Of a DNA stretch of 43,535 bases, positions 1 through 8,639 are shown piece by piece. A program made the position numbers and the translations under genes. The notes below the pieces were generated by a model. That model saw only the letters and a program-made list of their open reading frames with translations. It was not told the DNA's origin and searched no databases. The stretch is from Sphingobacteriales bacterium (GTDB lineage: Bacteria; Bacteroidota; Bacteroidia; Sphingobacteriales; Sphingobacteriaceae). Where the stretch lies: NCBI GenBank assembly GCA_015655115.1, contig JAATFQ010000273.1, positions 1 to 43,535 of the forward strand, given 5' to 3'. Positions within the stretch are counted from its first letter, which is position 1; every line of letters starts with the position of its first letter.

Positions 1-146
1 AAAAAGAAATTAAACCTATTGAAAAGATAAATTTTAATACTGAATGTATAAGTTTGTGTTATTTATTGTTATTTTTAATTTTTGGTATCACATTTAATAG
101 CATTTTATTGTTATATTGAAACCTATTGGTACAAGCTGGCTAAAGA

Positions 147-171
147 CTGTTATGATGCAAAATCATAACGG
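147..171. promoter_or_regulatory. Stem-loop in the leader of the PAS kinase gene
   Basis: Positions 149-156 (GTTATGAT) and 162-169 (ATCATAAC) form a perfect 8-bp inverted repeat around a 5-nt loop. A G-T and a C-G pair outside it extend the stem to 147-171. No T-run follows, so a regulator site or leader structure is as likely as a terminator of a gene left of the window. The rest of 1-284 is AT-rich and non-coding. It holds a TAAGTTTG at 49-56 that fits the Bacteroidota -7 consensus but lacks a well-spaced -33 element, and the 10-mer AAACCTATTG occurs twice (12-21 and 119-128). Confidence 0.4.
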
Positions 172-293
172 GAAATATTTCTACTTAATTATTTTATTGG
201 CGCTTGTCTTTAAGACGGGCAGCTAAAAAAAGGAAACACTCGGCAATTGAATATAAATACTTAAATTAATATACTCAAATAGATTTGAACCTA

Positions 294-3272
294 ATGCAGC
301 GCCATTTGCCTGACTATATGCAGAAGATGATACTGAATTCACCATATGCTATGGCTGTTGTTGATGTTGGTATGCGTTATGTTGCCATGTCGGATAAATG
401 GATGAATACCTTCCATATTGAGGAAGAATGGGTGGGTAAATCACACTTAGAGACTTTTCCTTTGATCAGTGATTACTGGAAAAATAAGTATGATGCGGCA
501 CTTCAGGGCTATACGAGCAAAGCTGAAGAGATGGTACTTTCTATCGATGGCAGCCTGCAATATCTGCGCTGGGAAATACAACCATTTGACGGGCCCGACA
601 ATTCGGTGACCGGACTGGTCATATATATGGAAAACCTTACTGGAGATAAGCATAAAGAAACCCTACTGAAAAAGTCGCTCGATTTATACCATCAAGCCAA
701 TAAGATGGCACGTGTTGGCATTTGGGAAGCAGATATGCTGAATAATACATTATACTGGTCTGGTGTAACTAAAAAGATCCATGGGGTTCCTGACGATTAC
801 GAGGCTGATCTGCGGACCGCATTCGACTTCTATAAAGAAGGGACTTCGAGAAATACGCTGAGGGATCATTTTAGCCGTGCCATTGAACATGGGGAGCCAT
901 TCGATCTGGAGCTGCAACTGATCAGGTACAACGGTAGCGAGTTATGGGTGAGGGCAAAGGGGAATGCTGAATTTATTGATGGCAAATGTACCCGGCTATT
1001 TGGCACCTTTCAGGACATACAGGCGCAGCAATTGCAGCGTATACAATTAATCAACAGTGAGATAAAATACAGGTTGATCATTGAAAATTCTCTTTATGGT
1101 GTGTTGTTAACTATTCCGGGAGGATTTGTAGTGCAGGCAAACCAGACGGCAATAGATATGTTTGGGTATACCCTGGAGGAATTCAGGGCTTTAAGCCGGT
1201 ATCAGATTTTCGATATTAATGATCCAAAGCTGGCCATATTCCTCAGAGAGCGGGAGCAGGAAGGAAAGGCAAGAGCTGAGGTAACTGCAATCCGTAAGAA
1301 TGGAGAACATTTTCTATGTGAGCTTTCAGCAGCATTTTTTACTGATGTTGTTGGCGTAAAGCTCAATAGCCTCGTTATTGCCGACGTTTCCAAAAGAAAA
1401 GCTGCCGAAGAGAAAATAAGGTTAAGCGAAGAAGAATTTAGAGGAGCATTTGAATATTCTGCCATCGGTATGGCTCTTTTCGACCTAAGCGGTAAGTGGA
1501 AGCGTGTAAACCAGCGTTTATGTGATATGCTGGGGTACACTAAAAAAGAGCTGATGCAAATACATTTCCAGGATATTACCCATCCGGAGGATGTAGGCCG
1601 CAATATTGAGGTACTGGGAAAATTAGCTACCGGGAATATTGACAGGGACGAACTGGAGAAGAGGTACATACATAAGGATGGTACTGTAGTCTGGGTATTG
1701 ATGGGCGTATCGCTGGTGAGAGATATTAAAGGACAGCCTTTATATTGCATATCCCAGATTCAGGACATTACTGAGAAAAAGATTGCTGAAAACCTGGTAC
1801 GTGAGGAAAGGATGTTATTGCGCACGCTGATAGACAACCTGCCCATTAATATTTATATCAAGGACCTTGAATCGCGGAAGACAATGGTAAACCGTTCAGA
1901 GATCCAGTACATGGATGGTTTAGCTGAGGAAGATATTATTGGCAAAACTGATTTCGAACTTTATCCTTTCCTGTCGGCACAGCGCTCTTATAAAGAGGAT
2001 CAGCAGGTACTGGACAGTGGGCAAGCGATGATCAGTAAAGAAACGGTCGACAGAAAGGAGGATGGTACAGTGAAGTACCTGCTCAGCTCTAAAATTCCGC
2101 TTCGGAATATAGAAAATGAAATTATCGGACTGCTGGGCATCAGCTATGATATTACTCATATCAAGGATGCGGAACAGGCACTGGCAAGAAGTGAGGAGAA
2201 ATACAGGAAGATCTTTGAGAATATCCAGGATATTTATTACAGCACCAATAAGGATGGTATGGTGACCGAAATTAGCCCTTCAATAGAAAAATATTATAAC
2301 TTCAAGCGTGAAAAAATTATCGGCAGCCCCGTCAGTAATTTCTACTATAATATAGAAGACCGGGAAAAAATCATGGATGTGCTCAAAAAGGAAATGGCCG
2401 TTACAGATTTTGAAGTTAAATTGAAAACCGCCGACAATGAGCTGGTATATGCTTCAGTCAATTCACGTTTACTGGTGGAAAACAATACTATCATTGGCAC
2501 CGAAGGCATTGTGCGGGATATTACCATAAGGAAGATCCAGGAAAATGAGCTGACCAGCTTAAACATTGAATTAAAAGCGCTGAATAAACATAAAGAGAAA
2601 CTGCTTTCGGTAGTAGGCCATGACTTGAGGAATCCTATCGCCAATGCGCTGAAACTTTCAGAGCTTGCATTAATGGATATCAACGAGCTCCCGCGGGAAG
2701 ACCTGGTAGAATACCTGTCGAGGATTAGGCTGGGACTCGATAATGCAAATGCACTGCTGGAAGATTTACTGAACTGGGCGGCAAGCCAGTTCGACTCTTT
2801 AGATTTTAATCCCGTTCTTATTGTCGACCTGAAGGAACAGCTCAGCAGCTGCATACGGAGGATCAGTCCTATTGCAGAAGCTAAGGGAATCGTGCTGATA
2901 CTACAGGTGGAAGACAATATGATGCTTATCGCCGATAAGGATATGCTGGACACTATTATCAGGAATATTGTTTCTAATGCTATTAAATTTACTCCTGAAG
3001 GGGGCACCGTACAGATCTCGGCTGTGGCACGTACAGCGGATACTTTATTCTCTGTAGCAGATACCGGCGTAGGTATAGATAGCGACAGGTTGGGCAGGCT
3101 GTTCGACAAGAGTTTCAGTGACACTACCTACGGCACGTCAGGCGAGAAAGGTACCGGACTGGGCCTTGATCTATGCCGGGAATTTGTAGAAAAACATAAG
3201 GGCAGGATCTGGGCAGAAAGTACTAAAGGAGCTGGCAGTACTTTTTATTTTACCATTACATCACTTTCCTGA
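294..3272 (+). CDS. Soluble multi-PAS sensor histidine kinase
   Basis: The protein has about 992 residues and is predicted to be cytoplasmic: no signal peptide or membrane segment is visible. About six PAS/PAC units fill residues 10-750, several ending in the typical PAC pattern (for example DITEKKIAE and DITHIKDAEQ). The kinase core follows: an H-box with GHDLRNPI (phospho-acceptor His about 776), an N-box with NIVSNAIKF, and G-boxes ADTGVGI and GTGLGL in the HATPase domain, ending at the stop codon. There is no receiver domain and no response regulator nearby, so its partner lies elsewhere. In-frame starts are TTG 285, ATG 294 and ATG 318; I chose the ATG at 294. The last 17 bases overlap the end of the convergent LysR gene. 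The ligands of the PAS domains cannot be read from the sequence. Confidence 0.93.
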   Translation: MQRHLPDYMQKMILNSPYAMAVVDVGMRYVAMSDKWMNTFHIEEEWVGKSHLETFPLISDYWKNKYDAALQGYTSKAEEMVLSIDGSLQYLRWEIQPFDGPDNSVTGLVIYMENLTGDKHKETLLKKSLDLYHQANKMARVGIWEADMLNNTLYWSGVTKKIHGVPDDYEADLRTAFDFYKEGTSRNTLRDHFSRAIEHGEPFDLELQLIRYNGSELWVRAKGNAEFIDGKCTRLFGTFQDIQAQQLQRIQLINSEIKYRLIIENSLYGVLLTIPGGFVVQANQTAIDMFGYTLEEFRALSRYQIFDINDPKLAIFLREREQEGKARAEVTAIRKNGEHFLCELSAAFFTDVVGVKLNSLVIADVSKRKAAEEKIRLSEEEFRGAFEYSAIGMALFDLSGKWKRVNQRLCDMLGYTKKELMQIHFQDITHPEDVGRNIEVLGKLATGNIDRDELEKRYIHKDGTVVWVLMGVSLVRDIKGQPLYCISQIQDITEKKIAENLVREERMLLRTLIDNLPINIYIKDLESRKTMVNRSEIQYMDGLAEEDIIGKTDFELYPFLSAQRSYKEDQQVLDSGQAMISKETVDRKEDGTVKYLLSSKIPLRNIENEIIGLLGISYDITHIKDAEQALARSEEKYRKIFENIQDIYYSTNKDGMVTEISPSIEKYYNFKREKIIGSPVSNFYYNIEDREKIMDVLKKEMAVTDFEVKLKTADNELVYASVNSRLLVENNTIIGTEGIVRDITIRKIQENELTSLNIELKALNKHKEKLLSVVGHDLRNPIANALKLSELALMDINELPREDLVEYLSRIRLGLDNANALLEDLLNWAASQFDSLDFNPVLIVDLKEQLSSCIRRISPIAEAKGIVLILQVEDNMMLIADKDMLDTIIRNIVSNAIKFTPEGGTVQISAVARTADTLFSVADTGVGIDSDRLGRLFDKSFSDTTYGTSGEKGTGLGLDLCREFVEKHKGRIWAESTKGAGSTFYFTITSLS

Positions 3273-4149
3273 TCAGCTCTTTAATCAATGCGATCTCTTC
3301 TTCATAAACTGTCTTTTTCCGTGTAGCGAAATACAATGTGTTCTCTAATACTGTATGGCCCTCCCAGATCACCTTCACTTGTCCGCTTTCGATTTCTTTT
3401 TTTCCGATATGATTGGGGATAATTGCCAGTCCCTCGCCGCCATAGAGGCAGCGCACAATAGAATTCAGGTTCGGCACTATGTAATTTGGCCTGAAGTCGG
3501 GATGTTTATTGAAATTAAGCTGCCAGAATCTCCTCAGGTGTTCCATATCCCCTGTGGTGCCATACCATTTGTGTTTGCCAAGCCAGGCTAAAATTTCATC
3601 AGTGCTGCCTTTTTTCAGCTGTTCATTGAACTCCTTTGTATTCACTGCCTTGCCTCCGATCAGCACAATCCTTTCCGAAGAGAAAGCTTCGTGCTCAATA
3701 GTTGTAGTGGTACCTGTTTGTGGGGTGATAATAAGATCCAGGATTCCCTTTTCGAGGTTTTCCAGCATCTCCGGGTACTCCCCAAACTGGATGATGAGAT
3801 TGAAGGGCAGGGTAGAAACATAAGGCTCCAGTGTAATCTGAAAAGTCTCAAAGCACATTCCCACACTGATAGTAGGTGTGTTTTTCTCATTGCTTTTTTG
3901 GAAATTCTTCTCTGCTTCTTCCAGTTTTGCCAGGGGCTCGATGATGAAGTTATAAAAAACCTTTCCTCTTTCTGTAGGTATCATCTTCCTTCCTGTACGG
4001 TCGAATAATTTGTAGCCCACATAGCTTTCCAGCGAGCTCAGGTGTAAGCTCACACCGGGCTGGGAAATAAACAAAGATTCGGCAGCCCCGGTAAGTGTAC
4101 CTTTCTTATAAATAGCCTTAAAGGTTCTATACCATTCTAAATTTACCAT
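3256..4149 (-). CDS. LysR-type transcriptional regulator
   Basis: The 297-residue protein has the usual LysR length and layout. The N-terminal winged helix-turn-helix spans about residues 3-62, with the family pattern GTLTGAAESLFISQPGVSLH and then LSSLESYVGYKLFDRTGRK. An effector-binding periplasmic-binding-protein fold runs from about residue 90 to the end. It starts at ATG 4149 and reads away from the hybrid sensor gene, so the shared 232-bp gap probably carries both promoters. A TTACA-N12-TGTAA element sits 31 bp upstream, a plausible autoregulatory site. Its effector and targets are unknown. Position next to the polysaccharide locus suggests, but does not show, a role there. Confidence 0.93.
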   Translation of the reverse strand: MVNLEWYRTFKAIYKKGTLTGAAESLFISQPGVSLHLSSLESYVGYKLFDRTGRKMIPTERGKVFYNFIIEPLAKLEEAEKNFQKSNEKNTPTISVGMCFETFQITLEPYVSTLPFNLIIQFGEYPEMLENLEKGILDLIITPQTGTTTTIEHEAFSSERIVLIGGKAVNTKEFNEQLKKGSTDEILAWLGKHKWYGTTGDMEHLRRFWQLNFNKHPDFRPNYIVPNLNSIVRCLYGGEGLAIIPNHIGKKEIESGQVKVIWEGHTVLENTLYFATRKKTVYEEEIALIKELIRKVM

Positions 4150-4180
4150 CAGTATCAGTTATATAATAAAAGCGTTAAAA

Positions 4181-4202
4181 TTACATATTTTTATAATTGT
4201 AA
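4181..4202. promoter_or_regulatory. Dyad upstream of the LysR gene
   Basis: TTACA (4181-4185) and TGTAA (4198-4202) form an inverted repeat with a 12-bp AT-only spacer, 31 bp upstream of the LysR start. LysR-type proteins often bind interrupted dyads in their own promoter, so this is a candidate autoregulatory site. The AT-rich context makes chance occurrence a real alternative. Confidence 0.3.
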
Positions 4203-4284
4203 GCCAGTTTTTTCAGTGTTGCTATGCCACCTGCCGGATGTTCCTCTCAAAATTACAAATGAGAATAGATGCGCTGGAATAAGT

Positions 4285-4357
4285 TTAACGCAACAGTGCC
4301 CTATTTAACGAAAAAAATGATGTAATTTCGTATCATACTTTATACATTTTGCGTTAA
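4285..4357. repeat. 9-bp inverted repeat before the hybrid sensor gene
   Basis: TTAACGCAA (4285-4293) and TTGCGTTAA (4349-4357) are exact reverse complements 55 bp apart. A third TTTAACG lies between them (about 4314-4320). The right arm ends 24 bp before the ATG of the hybrid sensor. The repeated TTAACG core suggests a multi-site operator for that gene or for the divergent LysR gene; this is inference from sequence alone. Confidence 0.35.
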
Positions 4358-4381
4358 CGCCTGCCAAATATATATATCTTG

Positions 4382-7300
4382 ATGCTACAGAGAAAAACTA
4401 TTCTTCTATTGGTATTCTTTCTCATTCCATTTTTAGCGCATGCGCAGCGGGGGCAGATACAATTTTCCAGGATCGACGTTACTTCGGGCCTTTCGCACAA
4501 TGAGATCAATGCAATCCTGAAAGATAGCAGGGGGCTCATGTGGTTTGGCAGCCTCTCTGGCTTAAACAGGTTCGATGGGTATCAGTTCAAGGTGTTTAAG
4601 CACGATTCTAAAGATACCACTTCTATTATTGATAACTTTATTACTGAAATCTTTGAGCTGCCGGACCATCATCTGTACATACAGACCCGGAGCGGACCTA
4701 CAATTTATGATGCTGAAATGGAGACCTTTAGCAGGGATGTAAAGGGCTATCTGAATATGCTGCATATTAATTCGGGTGCTATCCGCAATATTTTAACAGA
4801 TGAGGATGGTAACTTTTGGTTTAATGCCCTTGAACAGGGGATATTTAAATACGATATCAGGCACCATACTACTGCCCATTTTCATTGTGACGGGCGCAAG
4901 AGCGGTTCCCTGGCAAAGGCACCTGTATCCTTTGTTCAGAAAGACAGCCGTGGCGGGATCTGGGTAATCCATGATGATAAAACTGTGGAGTTGCTTAACA
5001 GGAAAACCGGCAGAGTAGTGAAGTGTATCACCGCACTGAGGCAGCAACGGTCTGCCGAATACGAAGAGATCAGGATGTTTGTAGATAAGGATGCCGATCT
5101 ATGGATTTATAGGATGAGCAGCAGAGGGGCTTTAACTTTTTATGCGACAGCGACGGGCGGAATCCGCTTTATAGATAAAGGGCCGCAAGCCCTGAACAGT
5201 GACCTGATCAATGGAATAGTGCAGGATGAGGAGGGGCTGATCTGGATTGGTACAGACAACGGGGGACTAAATCTGCTGGATAAAAGGACTTTCAGTATCA
5301 GGAATCTCAGCAATAAGAATGACGAGGACAGGAATAGCGCACCAAATAGCATTATCAGCCTTTATAAAGATCCATCAGGTATTATCTGGGCGGGCACTTT
5401 TAAAAAAGGAGTAAGCTTTTACCATGAGAAGATCATTAAGTTCCCTTTATTCAGGCGCCAGCTGACGAATCCCAACGGACTTACTTATGATGATATCAAC
5501 CGGTTTGCTGAAGATAAAAAGGGCAATATCTGGGTTGGCACCAATGGGGGCGGACTGTTTTATTTCGACCGTAAAACATCCCGTTTTACAGGGTATAAAC
5601 ATCAGGCATCCAATTCAAACAGTTTAAGCAACGACATTATTGTAAGCCTTTTTGTTGATAAGCAGGATAAGCTCTGGATAGGTACCTATTACGGGGGTCT
5701 GGATTATTTCGATGGGCAGCAGTTTAAGCATTACCGGGCAAATAGCAAAGACCCGGGAAGCCTGGCCGACGACCGGGTATGGGATATTATGGAAGACAGC
5801 AAAGGCCGTTTATGGGTGGCCACTCTTAGCGGAGGGCTTGATATGCTGGACCGGAGTACGCAGACGTTTGTTCACCATAAAGCCGGAGGAGGGAATAATA
5901 GCCTCGGCTCCAACTTTATCTCTTCCCTTACCGAAGCCAGGAATGGTAGTATTTGGATAGGTACTTCGGATGGTGTAGATGAAATGAAAAGTAATGGTCA
6001 TTTTGTCCATTATAAAAATATTCCCGGGAAGGTAAACTCGCTGATCAACAATGTAGTTTACAGTGTGATGCAGGATAGTTACGGCTTTATATGGATTACC
6101 ACACGCGATGGGCTAAGCAGGCTGGACCCTGCAACCAGGCAGTTTCGTAACTTCGATGCCAAAGATGGGCTTACAGAAAAAGCGACCCTTAAAATTGTGG
6201 AGGATAACAACAAAAATCTGTGGTTAAGCACTGCAAATGGGCTTTTTGCTATCATTGTTAAGAAAAATAAGCATGATTTCTCCTATGCTTTCCGTAGATA
6301 CGATACGCACGACGGACTGCAGGAGAATGCATTCAATGCCAACGCGGGATTCAGGACTAAAGAAGGTGAGCTGATATTTGGGGGCACCAATGGATTTAAT
6401 ATCTTCCAGCCACAAAATATCAGGGATGATAACAGTACGCCGGAAATTATTATTTCAGATCTGCAGATTGCCAATAAAAGTGTTGGTGTGGGCGAGCGTG
6501 TGGAAGGGCGGGTGTTACTGCATAAATCCATCGTATTTACCAAAAACCTGGAGCTTAAATATAATCAGAATGCGCTGACCCTTGAATTTGCTGCTCTCAA
6601 TTTTTTCAATCCTCATAAAATAAAATACAGGTATAAACTGGAAGGTTTCGATCAGCGCTGGCAGGAGTTGCAGGGCGATATACGGAGGGCTACTTATACG
6701 AATATTGATCCGGGGGTTTATACTTTTAAAGTGGTATCTACCAATGCGTCTGGTAACTGGGTAAATAACCCTGTGAGCCTCGTCATCACCATTTTACCTC
6801 CTTTATGGCGTACCTCCGCGGCTTACTTATGCTATATACTGTTAATTGCAGGCACGCTATTGCTGATCAGGCACCGGGGCATTCAGAAAATCAGGAAAAA
6901 GCTGGTGCTGGAGCAGGAGCGCATCCAGGCAAAGAGAGTCCATGAGCTGGATATGCTCAAAATAAAATTCCTCACTAATGTGAGTCACGAATTCCGTACG
7001 CCACTGTCACTGATCATTACGCCACTGGAAAAACTGATCAGGCAGGCAGGAGAGGCCGAGAAACCACAGTTGCAGATGATCCATAGAAATGGGCGCCGCC
7101 TGCTGAACCTGGTCAATCAGCTGTTGGATTTTCGCAGAATGGAAGTGCAGGAGCTGAAGCTGCATCCTAAAACGGGCGACATAATTTTATTTATCCAGGA
7201 GTCGGCCCTGGCCTTTACTGATGTTGCCGAGCGTAAGAACATCTTCTTCAGCGTACATACCGACAGGGCGAGCCTGGTAACTTCATTCGACTATGATAAA

Positions 7301-8530
7301 ATTGAGCGGATTCTGTTTAACCTGCTTTCCAATGCTTTCAAGTTTACCCTTCCCGGCGGCACTATTACCGTGAGTATTTCCTGCAGCGAGAATGATGAAA
7401 AGCAGACTATGCTGATGCTGAGGGTGAGCGACACAGGTATTGGTATTGAGCAGGATAAAAAGGAGAAAGTTTTTGATACTTTCTTTCAGAGCGATGTGCC
7501 AAACTCCATTGTGAATCAGGGCAGCGGGATAGGCTTATCTATTACTAAAGAATTTGTGAGCCTGCATGGCGGCACGATCAGCGTAGACAGTGTGTTGGGC
7601 GAAGGGACTACTTTTACGGTTATCCTAAGGTTCCTGGATGAACAGCAGGAAAATACTGCTGCCGGAAATAAATTCGACCTTATTATTTCTAAGGCCAGTA
7701 CAATAAATCCAGACAGGCCTGTAGACGAGGCCTTTACCTGGAAGAGCAAAAAGCCCATTGTCATGCTGGTGGAAGACAATGAAGATTTCCGTTTTTACCT
7801 TAAAGATAACCTGAAAGAGTTTTACCAGATTGTCGAAGCTGTAAATGGAAAAGAAGGATGGCAGAGAATATTGTCTGCCCATCCGGATCTGGTAGTGAGC
7901 GACGTAAGCATGCCCGAGATGGATGGTATTGAACTGTGTAAGAAAATTAAATCTGACCAGCGCACAGCACACCTTCCGGTGATCCTTCTGACGGCATTGA
8001 GTAACGAAAATCAGCAGTTAACTGGTCTTGAAACTGGTGCTAATGATTATATGACCAAACCATTTAACTTTGAAATCCTGCTCTCAAAAATCAAAAACCT
8101 GCTGCAGCAGCAGGCCCAGGCAAAGAAGACTTTTCAGAAACAAATACAGTTTACACCAACACCAACAGAAATTGAATCGGTGGACGATAAATTTATCCGG
8201 CAGCTGTCTGCCCATATAGAAAAACACCTGTCGGATCCCGGCTATACGGTAGACCAACTCAGTACGGATATGAATATGAGCAGGGTAGGTTTGTATAAAA
8301 AGATATTGCCACTGACAGGGAAATCGCCTATAGAGTATATCCGTTCTTACCGTTTGCAAAAGGCGAAACCTTTACTCCTGAAATCACAGATGACTATCGC
8401 TGAGGTGGCTTATGCTGTAGGCTTCAGCAATCCGAAACATTTCAGCAAGTATTTTAAGCAGGAGTTTGAGGTGCTTCCTTCTGTTTATGCCTTAACAAAA
8501 GGCGATACTCGTCCGGAAAAACCTGATTAA
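4382..8530 (+). CDS. Hybrid two-component system sensor/regulator (HTCS)
   Basis: The 1382-residue protein joins a full two-component system in one chain, as in known Bacteroidota PUL regulators. A signal peptide (to about residue 21, ending AHAQ) is followed by a periplasmic sensor made of many two-component propeller repeats with cores such as GLIWIGTDNGGL and GNIWVGTNGGGL. A Y_Y_Y domain (about 735-800) and one membrane helix (about 810-830) come next. The cytoplasmic part has HisKA with SHEFRTPLS (His 869), HATPase (DTGIGIE, GSGIGLS), a receiver domain (VSDVSMPEMDG, phospho-Asp 1174) and a C-terminal AraC-type HTH (about 1270-1375). A TTG at 4379 just precedes the ATG; I use ATG 4382 because it leads straight into the signal peptide. 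It heads the glycan locus and presumably activates it when an oligosaccharide binds the propeller. Confidence 0.97.
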   Translation: MLQRKTILLLVFFLIPFLAHAQRGQIQFSRIDVTSGLSHNEINAILKDSRGLMWFGSLSGLNRFDGYQFKVFKHDSKDTTSIIDNFITEIFELPDHHLYIQTRSGPTIYDAEMETFSRDVKGYLNMLHINSGAIRNILTDEDGNFWFNALEQGIFKYDIRHHTTAHFHCDGRKSGSLAKAPVSFVQKDSRGGIWVIHDDKTVELLNRKTGRVVKCITALRQQRSAEYEEIRMFVDKDADLWIYRMSSRGALTFYATATGGIRFIDKGPQALNSDLINGIVQDEEGLIWIGTDNGGLNLLDKRTFSIRNLSNKNDEDRNSAPNSIISLYKDPSGIIWAGTFKKGVSFYHEKIIKFPLFRRQLTNPNGLTYDDINRFAEDKKGNIWVGTNGGGLFYFDRKTSRFTGYKHQASNSNSLSNDIIVSLFVDKQDKLWIGTYYGGLDYFDGQQFKHYRANSKDPGSLADDRVWDIMEDSKGRLWVATLSGGLDMLDRSTQTFVHHKAGGGNNSLGSNFISSLTEARNGSIWIGTSDGVDEMKSNGHFVHYKNIPGKVNSLINNVVYSVMQDSYGFIWITTRDGLSRLDPATRQFRNFDAKDGLTEKATLKIVEDNNKNLWLSTANGLFAIIVKKNKHDFSYAFRRYDTHDGLQENAFNANAGFRTKEGELIFGGTNGFNIFQPQNIRDDNSTPEIIISDLQIANKSVGVGERVEGRVLLHKSIVFTKNLELKYNQNALTLEFAALNFFNPHKIKYRYKLEGFDQRWQELQGDIRRATYTNIDPGVYTFKVVSTNASGNWVNNPVSLVITILPPLWRTSAAYLCYILLIAGTLLLIRHRGIQKIRKKLVLEQERIQAKRVHELDMLKIKFLTNVSHEFRTPLSLIITPLEKLIRQAGEAEKPQLQMIHRNGRRLLNLVNQLLDFRRMEVQELKLHPKTGDIILFIQESALAFTDVAERKNIFFSVHTDRASLVTSFDYDKIERILFNLLSNAFKFTLPGGTITVSISCSENDEKQTMLMLRVSDTGIGIEQDKKEKVFDTFFQSDVPNSIVNQGSGIGLSITKEFVSLHGGTISVDSVLGEGTTFTVILRFLDEQQENTAAGNKFDLIISKASTINPDRPVDEAFTWKSKKPIVMLVEDNEDFRFYLKDNLKEFYQIVEAVNGKEGWQRILSAHPDLVVSDVSMPEMDGIELCKKIKSDQRTAHLPVILLTALSNENQQLTGLETGANDYMTKPFNFEILLSKIKNLLQQQAQAKKTFQKQIQFTPTPTEIESVDDKFIRQLSAHIEKHLSDPGYTVDQLSTDMNMSRVGLYKKILPLTGKSPIEYIRSYRLQKAKPLLLKSQMTIAEVAYAVGFSNPKHFSKYFKQEFEVLPSVYALTKGDTRPEKPD

Positions 8531-8639
8531 GGCGGTTTTGTTAACATAATTGTACCTATTTGTTATCATTTGGATGCCCCGTTGAATTTCCTTTTCCTCT
8601 ACTTTTATACCACAAACCAAAGATATAAACTGTATTTCT

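Noticed and set aside
2345..3124. Long antisense frame (259 codons) inside the PAS kinase gene
   Set aside because: The + strand encodes clear kinase motifs here. The antisense product is a Ser/Leu-rich shadow without domain features.
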